A stretch of DNA of 64,000 bases from Heterobilharzia americana (Eukaryota; Platyhelminthes; Trematoda; Strigeidida; Schistosomatidae): assembly GCA_944470555.2 (NCBI GenBank), contig OX104127.1, positions 159,439,276 through 159,503,275 of the forward strand, in the 5' to 3' direction. The notes under the pieces were generated by a model. That model was not told the origin of the DNA, did not search any database, and was given only the letters and a program-made list of their open reading frames with translations. Made by a program: the position numbers and the translations under genes. Of this stretch, positions 22,370 to 33,300 are shown in pieces; the stretch's first letter is position 1, and every line of letters starts with the position of its first letter.

Positions 22370-23037
22370 GAGTTTGATGAAGTGGTCAGCCCGTTATTTT
22401 CATTGTTTCTCGTCTTTAGTAACTAGATTTCCTTCACTACCTTTTATTGGTTTCGTCGGCGTTGATCTCTTCTCAGATAGTAACCTGATTATTTGATATA
22501 GTGGTATGAGGTCTTTTCTACCAGCGGCTTGCTTCACTTGCAAGTGTACCGCGCGCACTCATCTTCACTTCTTTGTCCAGTGTTTTACAGGTTTTACTTA
22601 GTTCCTCTTTTCGTTGTTCATTCGTGCACTGCATTGTTCCATCTTCTGCTTCATCATCTTCCTCTTCTCAATCAGTTTCCATGTGTCCCTTGAGATCTTG
22701 TTCATTCTTCCTCCCCAGTACAGTTATGCAGGTTTCTTCCCACATAGTTTTCAAAGAGTTCCACTGTTCTTCCACGTAGGTTCTTTCAGGGATATTGCCC
22801 AATGCCTCCCATTTCTATCTGATGGGTGACTTGAGGATATCCTTTGTATTTTTTTCCTTTCTTTTCTGTTCTGGATGTTGAACTTGAACTGTGGTCTGTC
22901 ACCAACTTCCTTGAAGGCTTTCAACTTGATTTTGAAGGTTTCTTATGCTGGATAATGGTCTGAACCTGCATCTGCTCCTCTTCTTGATCTTGTGTCAAGT
23001 AGGCTACGTCTCCACTTTCTTGAGATTGAGATGAAGT

Positions 23038-23595
23038 CTATCTGATTTTTAGCGTTTGGTGTCTTGTGGAATCCATGTCGCTCTGTGAATATCCTTGTGC
23101 TTCTACACCGCCTCCAGTCACCAAGTTGCTGGACGTGCTAAAGTCTGCAAACAATTCTCCATTCTCGTTCATGTCACCGGGTGTTTCTCGACCCATGATA
23201 AGTTCTTTTCCTGTGTTGTCCGCTCCCAGTTTGGCACTCATGTCACCCCACCCATTGGGACTTTGATGTTGCCAACTGAGATAAGGTCTTGTCCAGTACT
23301 GATTGCAGTTGTCTGTAGAATTCCTTCTGCTTCTCTTGAACTGCATTATTTGTAGTTGCGCAGTGTAGAACTGTATGATTGTGACTTTTCTTCCTTTTGA
23401 CTTGAATCTTGCGGTCATGATCTCACAGGAGGAGATTGGTTCCCAATGCATAAGGGCCTTTGATGCTCTTGGAGACATTATGATGGCCACTCTAAAACTC
23501 AGTGTACTCGTGGTTGCTGTCTGGGTGACAATATCGGAGTAGACTAGATCATTGACTCTCCAGTTGACAGGTACGCGAATCCACTTCCAGTCCAT
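23038..23595 (-). pseudogene. RTE-A APE-type endonuclease domain
   Basis: A 185-codon open stretch within the element: MSPRASKALMHWEPIS, ARFKSKGRKVTIIQFY, then AKLGADNTGKELIMGR (matching the family's GDLNAKVG.DNTG..ExxMG motif), NENGELFADF and LVTGGG. The catalytic G-D-L-N stretch is altered here to GDMSAKLG. It is a domain of a dead retrotransposon, not a host gene. Confidence 0.75.
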
Positions 23596-23640
23596 CTACT
23601 TCAGCGGATTCCAAGCACTTCTACGCCAAACCTTCTCATC

Positions 23641-25990
23641 TCTTTTACAGTCTGGGTCACCTTAGTAGGTTCAAACATTCCATGTCCCCATTCTTACTTT
23701 CGCTTTCATCGAGAGAAGACACATCGGCCAACCAGTTTCTCGAAGGCTTTTGCCAACCGGCATTATTTCGTCTCTCTTATTTCGGAGAGAACTAAGTTGA
23801 TTTTGATTTTCTACTTTTTTTGCGCTTGGAAGTTTCTCCAACGGCTGGATTGGTTTTATGGAGTAGGATTGTCAGCCCTATGCCCAACCTTCCCTCTTTA
23901 TCTGGGCTTAGAACCGGCTAGTAACCAGCGAACTAGTTAACCAGGCAAGGTTAACCAACTACAAATATCTTACTAGGAAGCTCACAAAAAATCTTTCGGA
24001 CTAGTTTAATACTTGTCTCCCGTGGATCAGCGGATGAGTTTTACGCCTTATGGAGTTTTGTTACTTCATCAGGATAGCGAAGCCAGCATGAGTTGTTGAT
24101 AAGCCAGCTAACGCATTACTCTCTTCACTTCCCATATCGATATCACGGTTACGCGAGATTTAGTTGAAAACAACAGGAATCGATGCGAATACGTCTCAGT
24201 TATGTTATTCGTAGCGCCTGGTCGAAATGCTGCGTAAATTTCCACAAGCACCAGGAGGTGTACAAGGCTTATTGGCAAGAGGTATTGTTTTAAAAAACGT
24301 CCAGTGGGACAACAGTATATGCATACATTAAGTGATAATTTGAGGATAGGATTGGTGATGTCTAATCCCCAGCGAATGACTCTTCTCAGTAGACACGTGA
24401 GCATCCAGTCCTCGCATCCGCATTCTCTGCATGCTATTTGTTGCGAAATTAGGGTATCAAGTAAACTGCTATTTGAAGAGGTAGTGTAAGTAATATCGTT
24501 TGGTAACTGCTTCCTAGAAACTTGCACCGTTCATGAGCCAAAAGATGATGTATGCTGTGGCAAAATATTAGATCTAGCAGAATATTAGCTCTTTTAGGAG
24601 TATCAGAAGTATTTTGCATCCAAAATATCCAATGTATTAAAATACTTGTCATACCTAGCTGAACCAGCACATGAAACCTATATAAATTCAGGTAGGTCGG
24701 GGTGACGGAAAAAGATATTGCGATTGTGTGAAAGATGAAATGCATGTTTTATAGCTGTAGTTCATTGGATCATGTAGTCAACAAAGGTACCAGGAGTAAC
24801 GCAATAAATGATTTGAATATCTCTCCTGCGCATTCTACCGGACAGTACTGATATTTAATTGAATATCTTCACCCCATTGTGGACATTATCCTTTAACCCT
24901 AACCAATGTAACATTATTTTGTCATTCCCATGCCTTTTTCTACTTGACACCCATTATTTGTCTTTATTTTGATTCAGACTTATCAATAGTGCCTCACTTG
25001 TTATTGCGTGACGCTGGACTACTGAAAACACGGCGTTGATTTGATGTTCCCGACTCTTTGTTTTGGCTCAACCTAAGGTTGTACCTTGAATCTTATCTTA
25101 TCTTTTGATCGTCTACCCAAAGAATTTATTGACTGATTTTATTTGGCATGTGCGTAGGGCTGACGAAGAGATTAGGAGCGCTGAGTAATTTCGTTCGTAT
25201 TCCCACATGTCGACTTCACTACGCTACTTGGCATCTGGAGGTTGCTTGTATTTTTAAGTGTATCTTTTGTGTCACCCTATAGACGCTACTATTAGTTGTT
25301 TTTAGAGAAAAACTTCGACATTTCTATCAGTTTTTTGGCCAAGGTTGCAGGTATCACTCCAGTACTGACGAAATTTCCAAAGTGACCAGTTGTGGCAAGT
25401 GTTTCGATATCACATCTATTACTGGGTTTCTCAGGGATGAAGACGCCGAGTAGCAAGAGGCTACTAGTGTGTGTCTCAATTCCAGGAAGCTTGGATGAAA
25501 CCCCAAGCACTTATCGTATTTTCGTGTACTACGTTGTTCTGCTTGTGGTCCTCCAGTTCACTTATCTATCTATCTCTGAGATAGATATCAATGTCACGCC
25601 CTAATTGACTAAAGTTAAATTAGTTTTACAAAGAGTGTGTGACTTTCCTCATGCCTTACGTCTGCTACAACGTTTGTTGCTGTGGTCTTTTCATATATTG
25701 GACCATCAGAGTCACTTTAACATCCGTGCTTAGCTGGCACTAACCTAGTGCTGTTTCACTCTCTAATAAGTAAAGTGTTACACAGCCCAGTTGTACTGTT
25801 GCAGGCTGAATCTGGGTTCGGCGTTAGCAATAAGCGGGTATTATGACCACACTCTTTCACAGATGGGCGTGTCCGTGCTTTTTATGTTTATCATTCACAT
25901 CTACCTGAATACATGTTGGTTGTTTGTTCATAAACCTTAATAGCCTTATGAGGAAGTTTGTAGGAAAGAAATGATGAGGCCATGAAATCA
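23641..25990. other. Unresolved, probably decayed mobile sequence
   Basis: Sequence texture is richer in G+C than the flanks and looks transposon-derived, but I cannot name a family. A 139-codon minus-strand frame (24527-24108) has no motif I recognise. No splice-bounded host exon seen. Confidence 0.35.
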
Positions 25991-25991
25991 T

Positions 25992-26036
25992 GCCGAGATG
26001 CAACACAGTTTCAGACGAATCGTGTTGCATCTCGGC
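25992..26036. repeat. Perfect 15-bp hairpin
   Basis: GCCGAGATGCAACAC (25992-26006) and its exact complement (26022-26036) flank a 15-nt loop. No T-run follows and no RNA family is recognised. Confidence 0.8.
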
Positions 26037-27584
26037 TCACGAAAATCAAAATAACCGCTGCAGGGAGGTAAGGATTTTCGAGGGAAAATAAGGGTTGCAC
26101 AATCTACCATTAGCTAATATTTAACAAAACGAAAGACTCATAATTAGCAGTGCTACGACGGTCTAAACGCATCGAAAGTTTACCTGGGGCAGCTACCACA
26201 GATTGGTAAAGGATGCTGATGTTACACAATGGCGTTTCAGGTTGTCTTTCAAATTATAATGGAAACAACTGAACGGAGAAAATTCTTAGGGAAACAGCTT
26301 CTGCAGTTTGCGGCAAATTACTGGAGGGAGAGAAGATGTGCCCTAAGGGGGTTCAATTTTCAGTTCACTGGTACCAGTAGAAGAGGAGAGCGTAGTTGTA
26401 ACGCTTGCTGACTCCACAGTGTTAACCGTAAGGAAAAGGAAAGACAGACGAAGAAGCATGAGAAGCCTGGAGAAAACCAAAATTCGTTAACCAGTGAAAT
26501 TATAAACAGCAGGAGGTAGTGAAACACGTTTGTATTATTTGCCGGAAGATAACTTACGACAAATTCTTATGTCATGCTATTTTCACGTTCAAACAGCAAT
26601 GGCCTACTTCTACCATGCCATTTTACAAGATTCCGTAGAAACAACATTCTGCGAGTGATTAGGTATGAAATTCGCACACAATGTGGAGGGTGGACTGTGT
26701 ATGAGCGTCTATGAAGTAGAAGCTCCAATAAAAGTTAAAAACGAGTTGCACTTGATTTCGGATGAAAAAGTGAGGGTTGGCGCCTTTTGATACCGGCGAT
26801 GTAGATATGAAACAAAACAGAATAATGAACTGTTGGGTTAGGAGTAAGGTATGGAGTAACTGCTACGGTTTGGGAGTCAAACTTACAGTGGGAAAAATTG
26901 GCAAGAAAGCCGAATTTGGAATTAGGCTATGGAATCGAATAGAGACATGCATACGTATACATGTATACATGACGTAGTAGCATCGTTGTTAAGTTTCGGA
27001 TCTGATTTGTTGTTTGGTCAGCATGGTTCGAAATTAGTTATAGCATGCGTGACTTGCATTCTATGAAGGGACTTTTGTAGCGATGAGAAATTGTTCCAGC
27101 TGGAGGCTCTAGGTAAAAGGTTTCTCATACGTTGTTCCAGTACTTATCACTCAGCGTTCTTTATTCACGGTTGTTCGCTCAGCATGAGAATCCTGAGACC
27201 AACCCAAGAATATACAATGGCATTGGTTCATTCCTTGTTCGAGAGCTTTCGCTGATATTCGGACATAGGAATATTCGCCTTAGTATGAAGCTTGGTTGTG
27301 TCACGTTGCATGTTATCTGCCTTGCGATAACTGTGAAGCATGCCAGAAATTTGTCTGTAGGTGAAACGGAAAGTTGCGGCCCTCGACATTTTAATGGTAG
27401 ATGCTGTTATCGTGGCGCAGATATCGTTTCCGAAGAACTGTCAGGGGTTGTAAATGTAGCATAACAGTGCAACTGCAAAGAACATATCAGGAGCAATCTT
27501 CAAACAGTTGCTTACCCTAGGAAATTCTGCGTGGGGTGACGATTTATTCTGAAATTTCTACGGCTCCAATGAGAACAGTAACGT
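26037..27584. other. No gene recognised
   Basis: Decayed sequence with short chance frames; a 110-codon plus frame at 27132-27464 lacks motifs. Possibly old retrotransposon sequence. Confidence 0.35.
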
Positions 27585-27790
27585 TCAGATATTGCCTGTA
27601 AAATGCCAGGTGTTCGTAAAATTTATCAGTCGAAATGTATCATTAGTATTGGCAAGTGTAAATGGGAGACAGTCCAATATCCAATATTGATAGTGCGAGC
27701 GTAGAAAACTAGTAGTTTTTGATCTCTCGCGTCTAGTTCTTAGGGCTTGGTTCCAGTCGACTCTCTGCCTGTCTCGATGCTTTCGGTCTC
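27585..27790 (-). mobile_element. CR1-like element, 3'-end fragment(s)
   Basis: The minus strand at 27585-27650 resembles the C-terminal tail of the CR1-like element at 29260-29400. 27675-27755 repeats, with a few changes, the sequence at 36826-36900 that ends the CR1-like copy at 36.8-38.5 kb (shared start ATATCCAATATTGATAGTGC). Confidence 0.55.
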
Positions 27791-29138
27791 GACTTATGTC
27801 TCGAAGAAGCATGAAAAATACCAATCATCGCATTTCGTACATCGTTGCCGAAGTAAGCGTTCACATTTCCCGAACGTCAAATCCTCTGGTCACATTCAAC
27901 ACGCGTGCAGTTATAGTCTCATAACCACCTTGTAGAGTGTAAAAACTACATCTGCAAAGAATTTAGTTGACGTCTAAGAAGACCTACCAAAATCACGAGA
28001 CAGGAATTTGTGCGCGTGAATCAGACGACAGCAGGGCATTAGCACCATCGTTCCAGTGTAAGAGTTACATTCGTAGTCGTATTTGCCGATTAAAAAAGCA
28101 CTTGCGTCCTTCTTGACAGGTCACGTAGGCCTCCGTAGTTTCAACTACCTGTGTATTTCCGTGTGCTAGCGCAGTTTTGTGCGCACAACATGCCGCATGA
28201 TTCGGTAAAGAACGCAGCATATGAGTGGTGATATCGTTCGTCTGTAACTACAAGGACTGGAATGATGGACTTACGTCAAACTGCATGTAGTAGTGAAAGC
28301 TACGATCTCCTTCATTGGCCCAGACGTGTAGTTCTGTAGAGCACTTCCGACTTTCATGAGTACTCAGATATAGAGGAAATCATCGACGTAGGTGCTTCTT
28401 TAAGTGCATATGGAAACCCTCAGCTTTGTTGATCCTCTTGTTACCTGAGGTAACGATATCCCTCATGAGAAACGCAGCCCACACGTACCACCTGACCCCA
28501 AAACTAGCGCTTATGGGGTAGAATGCTGCTCGATATTTTATTCGCATTGAACGCGTCAGTTTACGAAATCCAATAAATCGCCATATATCGTTGATAATGT
28601 AGTGGGAGTTACTGATCAGAATGTATATAAGCAGCATATGTTGAGAGAACGGTGGATATCACAGGGAATCACCAGTAATTAGTAAAGATTCCGGCCAGAG
28701 AAACGCAAGAAACAATGTGGATGCACTGAGTGCGAATCAAGATAGAAGCAGAAGAGGAAATGAAGCACATTGTGAAAATGACTGACTTAGTGGAAAGCAG
28801 GCAGTATTTGATGACCATTGTACAAAATGTCAATAATAGGCATTCCTCCCTTTGTCTCAGTCTTCTCGTTTCCTACAGTTGGTGTTGCTGCTTTTCGAAG
28901 TGGTGACAATTCCGTAGCTACACTGTGCAGGACACCATACAATACTAGGCCCAGATTTGCTCCTGCCGTCCGTCCGAGTTTCGCTTGCCATCTGTAGACG
29001 GTGAAAACTTATTGAACACTGACATATCTCCAGATTCTTTTACTCTTGGCAACCGATATGCAATATACTCTTATAAATTAAGTGACACACTGTGGCCAGG
29101 ATACTGCTCATACTGAGGGTTTATATCCTCATTAACTT
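27791..29138. other. No gene recognised; includes a dispersed repeat
   Basis: No coding region recognised. 28590-28760 shares a repeat with 51745-51960, listed separately. Confidence 0.35.
28590..28760. repeat. Dispersed repeat H, copy 1
   Basis: Words such as GATATAAG.AG.ATATGTTGAG, then AGATTCCG and GAAACGCAAGA, align in order with 51755-51860. Identity is partial. Family unknown. Confidence 0.5.
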
Positions 29139-30259
29139 TCACCGCTGCCGTTTAACGATATCGCTTTTACCCAATATTTGTGAACAGCAATATCTAAACC
29201 ACCGTTTACTCCAGAAGACTTTGTATGGTAAGATGAGTTGTTTCTGACCGTTTACAGCTTTAATAAAGAAACAACATTTAGATATTGCTTTTAAAAATGA
29301 CACATGTTCGTATAATTCATTATTCGGAATATATGTTATCGCTAGTTCTTCCCTTCTTAGAGTCACTCGAACTATATGTAAGACGCAATTTATGCATTTA
29401 AGGATAACTCTTCTGTTTTTCTGACATGGAGCTGACACGAGTTATTAGATAGGCGGTTTTGGCTAGTAAACTTGAAGGGAATACTGATCGCGTATTTGTG
29501 CCGCACAATCCGACCACATGGACTAGTAATCGAACACCCTTTGTGAGTCCATTTGGGTGAAGGGTACTTGAGACTTATGACTACCTTACTCTACATGTTT
29601 AGAGGTCCTAGAATGTTTTCGTTGGTGCCTAGTGCCCAGGCGAGCGATAGACCCATCCTCTGTTAAAAGCTCATTAAGTGAGGAGTGAAAGACAGTTAAC
29701 GAACACGCAGTACGTATTTACTCAAGGAGTCTATTGCAGACGTGAGAGAACTTAGTGAGGAAGAAATTTCCTCGTAATTTAGTCCTACAACACTCTTTCA
29801 GCTAATATATTGTGATTACGTAAATAGTGATTAGACGTTACAACTATTTTAACTTCTCGGCCACATGAGTGCGTTTGCTTGCGAAGTAATTTATAGTAAA
29901 ATACAAGACTCATTATAAGTCTCCTCTCCCAGGGAGTTTCCATCGTAGCACGTTGCATCTGGAGATATAGTCTAGGCTGCAGACAGCTCCCAGTTTCCTT
30001 AATGTAAAGCGGCATTGTCCCCTTTCAATGTTTCTTGGTCGCTTATACAAAGGCTACCAAGAATAAACAGGCAGTAATATAAAACTGGCCGGGGCTCCTA
30101 TTTGTAGACTAGGACCCCTGATTCAGTACCATAAAAGTTACGGACGATACAACCGAGGAGTCGACGTGGCTTAGATGTGATATAAGCCAATTTTCCAAAG
30201 AATGTCAAGTCACTGGAATATCTAAGACCAAGATCTAGCACTGAAGAACGTCTAGGTAT

Positions 30260-31117
30260 CTATTGTCCAGATACTTCTAGAGACACTTCTAGGTTGTCGC
30301 TGCCTATGCTAAGCCAGCCACATTCATCATTGTTGGACTTCAGATGGGACTCATCACTCCATTTTGCAACTTCGTCTAATTCTTGTTGACCGGCAGATAG
30401 CGTACTGCTTAGTTCATGAGTGTGACATGAGCATACAACCTTAAGATCAACAGCGTACAGGAATGACTCCCCTGCAATGAAGCACTTGCACACACTGTTA
30501 ATATGAGTTATGAACAATAAAGGCCCAAGGACACTACCCTGTATCACTCCACTAATTATAAGCTCAGATTTTGGCTGCATAGAATTTGCTCTAACGATTT
30601 GACCATGATCATCAAGAAATGATTCTAGTCCACCAAGTAAAGGGCCGTGAACCTAAACCGATTGTAGCTTGTCAAAGGGTATGCTGTGTGACACCTTGTC
30701 TAATGCCTTTGATATATCTAAGCACAGAACAGTGGCAATTTCCCCCGCCCCGCGGCTACTAGTAATAAGGTTGAAGAAGTCGAACTGGTAAATAATGCAA
30801 GACTTATTTTTGATGAAGGCATGCCTAGACTTGGTGAGGAGGTCTTCTCTCAGTAGGTTGTGAGAGATGCATCTCTTAATCGTTTTTTCCATATTTCGAG
30901 AGACGACTGGTGTTATGTTGATAGGTCTGTAATTATTGGCACTCACCTTGTCACCGTACTTATAGCAAGGAACTATAAAGCTAGTTTTCCACTCACTGGG
31001 ATAATCCTCACTGTCCATTAGTAGTGCGAATATCTTAAGCAAAAACAGCCGCATGTCGTCACAACCATTTCTGATGACTATTGAGTTTGGGCCGTCTGAC
31101 CCCCCACATTTCGACAA
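30260..31117 (-). pseudogene. CR1-like reverse-transcriptase domain, broken
   Basis: Frame 31117-30653 contains DYPSEWKTSFIVPCYK, NNYRPINITPVVSR, TKSRHAFIKNKSC and LCLDISKALDKVSH (motif LDFSKAFD.V.H). Frame 30580-30260 continues with SGVIQGSVLGPLLFITHIN and SFLYAVDLKVV. In the last the YADD box is changed to YAVD, removing a catalytic aspartate. Confidence 0.8.
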
Positions 31118-31730
31118 TCTAGGCTATTGACAGCCTCTGTGATAATTTTGACGGTGAACTCCACTCTACTACATGAACTAGTAGTAATCGGAGTAAAACT
31201 GATGGGATTAAAGGTAATATAGTCGGGATTTGTGAATGATTCGTTGAACAGTTCAGTAATCTTAAAGGGATTGTTGCGAACCATTCCGCTGAGTAGCAAA
31301 TAGGCTACATTCCTTGATGGTTACAACCGTTTACTTAAAAGAGACATCAACCTGCGTTTTCTAGAACCACTTTTGAGGGCAACGATCTCTTTGTTTACTG
31401 CGTGTCACGCGCGTAGTGTATTAATAGATTCGTAAATCTCATAAGCTGATTGCAGTGACATGAAGTGTTTCGATGAGTGGTATTGTGATGATAATTTTTC
31501 AAGTTTTTGCGGAATATTTTACAGACACACGGGTCTGGCTCCTTACGCACCTCAACCGTTTTCACAGGAACAACAGTATCCAGACATAACTCTATATCCC
31601 CATAGAAAATTGAGTATGTCTGTCAATGAGGCTGTGGTAGAGTAACCATCTGACGGATTGCGCCTGAGGAGCTCGATAAGTTCTTCCTATTATATATTAT
31701 ATAGCTTTAATGCCGAGTGTTATGTGAAGA

Positions 31731-32402
31731 TTACTTGTTTTTCTCACTGGGAGGAAGAACTGATGAGCAACAGAACACCATTCCGTGGTCACCAGTAGAG
31801 AATTCGTTACTAGCGTGGGTAGCGACAGAGGCGATGTCACAGCAAAAGACTAGGCTTAGCATACTATCTTCACGCGTGGTTTGCTGGATGTGTTGCTTCC
31901 AGTCACAGATATCTATGACAGTGAGTATTCCATCAAAGAGTTGTGTCGCGACAAGCCTCCCAGTTAACCTCAGGGAATTTAAAGTCATCCGCGATCGGTA
32001 TGAGGTCAGCAGTGAGCTATCCAGCGTGGGCATATGATCTAGCCGTCTGTTCACCATTTTCGCCTATCGAACATAACGCCCAATACACAACCTGTGAGGA
32101 CTTTGTAGTTAATACCGTTTATAATGATTTTCAATCTTATTTGGGGTGGTAAGGCTATACGCATAGATCGAACAGCCTCCACCACACCTGTGAACATGAT
32201 TAGTGCTATAGAGAATATAGCCATCTATACACATGTTCACATCTGGGATTGAGGCGGTACACTGTGGTTCAGTAGCTAGTGATCCTGTGGTTATGATCAG
32301 TAAAACCGTAGTCCTTAGGTCAGGTGTTTTCTTAAATAACGAGAGGGTATTATTAAGTATAAGTGCAAAAGGGCTACAGTGGCTTGCGTAACAACTCACC
32401 AT
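31731..32402 (-). pseudogene. CR1-like APE endonuclease domain, broken
   Basis: The first frame (32402-32109) includes SIPDVNMCIDGYILY and GGGCSIYAYSL, the usual G-Y..YR.DR...GGGV.IYV region. The second (32057-31731) holds W.QH...TRE.SMLSLVF and NEFSTGDHGMVFC, matching the conserved S-D-H motif (here G-D-H). Confidence 0.7.
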
Positions 32403-33300
32403 GTCTCCTTAGTCTCAGTGAGCAAAAGGATTTACTGTATTTGGTTCTCTTGGCGATGCACCACCTATGTTTTGAAAGCAATGAGACTAAACAGTGGGGT
32501 GAACCAGTGTGACTGGTGAGTTTCTGCCTCCCACAAATTCGCGATTACTTAGTTTTTCACGGCACCTACAAGTCCTTAGCGTTCACTTCTTCCTTACCGT
32601 TGGTGTAGGTCATGGTTCATGACCGGTATAAGTCTAAGAAATTGATTATTGGCGGGTCGATCGACCCTTAACACCATTGGAAGTACATATTGCGTGAGAT
32701 CCGGAAAGCATTTTGGTGGGGTTCATAATTGGGGAAGCTTCTGGCTGAGGATACACATCTGTTCCTAAAGTATTGGCCGAGGTTATTAGCATGCGCAGTT
32801 GAACAGAGGTTGGGTGTTTGTGATATGTGCACATTTGAGTGTTTGGTACGCTACTTGGCACCGTGTTACGACCCATGTGACTAAAGAAACGTGGTTCGAA
32901 GGAGCGTCTCATGTGATGCAACCTCGAGTTGTCGTGGTATTCATTTCTGAAAGAAAGAGGCTGAAGGATAATCTGCCGTTTGGGTTTGTGTATTGGGTGT
33001 CTTAGCTGTGAAATATTCCTCTCCGTCATTAGAAAACGCCCACCTGGGATTGTTCTCCTTCAAGAACTTTTTAACTTTGTATGCTGAGGTTTCACGTGCA
33101 CGTCTGAGTTCTGTCACTCAGCGGGCTTCCTACTACGGTGACCTTGGACGGTACCAACAGTTTTCTTTTTACTAGCAACTGAAGGATCAGGTTCACTTGT
33201 AGCTAGATTTGATTGAGGCCATTGTGCCACAGAAGAGGTACATTCAACAGAATTGCTGGCCTTGTCAACACTTTCTGATGGTCTGTTCGTGCACACAGCA

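Larger units (their letters stand above)
20666..23640 (-). mobile_element. RTE-A retrotransposon, longest copy (endonuclease + RT)
   Basis: The most complete RTE-A copy, ~2.97 kb on the minus strand, 3' tail of TTA units at 20668-20682. In order: APE-type endonuclease (23595-23038), a decayed linker, the start of the RT domain (22369-22073: LNDMRLLKSGKGAGPDGIPTEAL), RT palm (21882-21694: TLYLNFIDFDKVFSSVDKEVF), GVRQGCP-like residues near 21680, the connection region (21531-21179: LISHKLEDLQAKTNKL, YLGSILSTTQ) and the C-terminal tail. Several frameshifts interrupt it. Single-ORF layout with APE endonuclease and RT fits the RTE clade (schistosome SR2-like); the exact named family is not asserted. 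Confidence 0.8.
29139..33300 (-). mobile_element. CR1-like (SR1-like) non-LTR retrotransposon, decayed
   Basis: A ~4.2-kb minus-strand element. Reading from the right: an unassigned 5' part (33296-32646) that ends near a LRMLITSANTL stretch like the start of CR1 endonucleases; APE endonuclease (32402-31731); RT (31299-30260); post-RT region (about 30250-29785: LGLRYSSDL and RRLLGCIVRNF, then RRLIMSLVFYYKLL) and C-terminal tail (29438-29139). Every domain is broken by stops or frameshifts. CR1-like elements of schistosomes are known as SR1; assignment is by motif order only. Confidence 0.75.

Noticed and set aside
22573..22829. Plus-strand frames opposite RTE-A
   Set aside because: Shadows of the minus-strand element; low-complexity serine/leucine content.
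24108..24527. 139-codon minus-strand frame as a host gene
   Set aside because: No motif, no splice context, and it lies in decayed, probably transposon-derived sequence.
25770..25960. LTR-like stretch beginning TGTTACAC
   Set aside because: No second LTR, no primer-binding site and no gag/pol coding sequence seen nearby.
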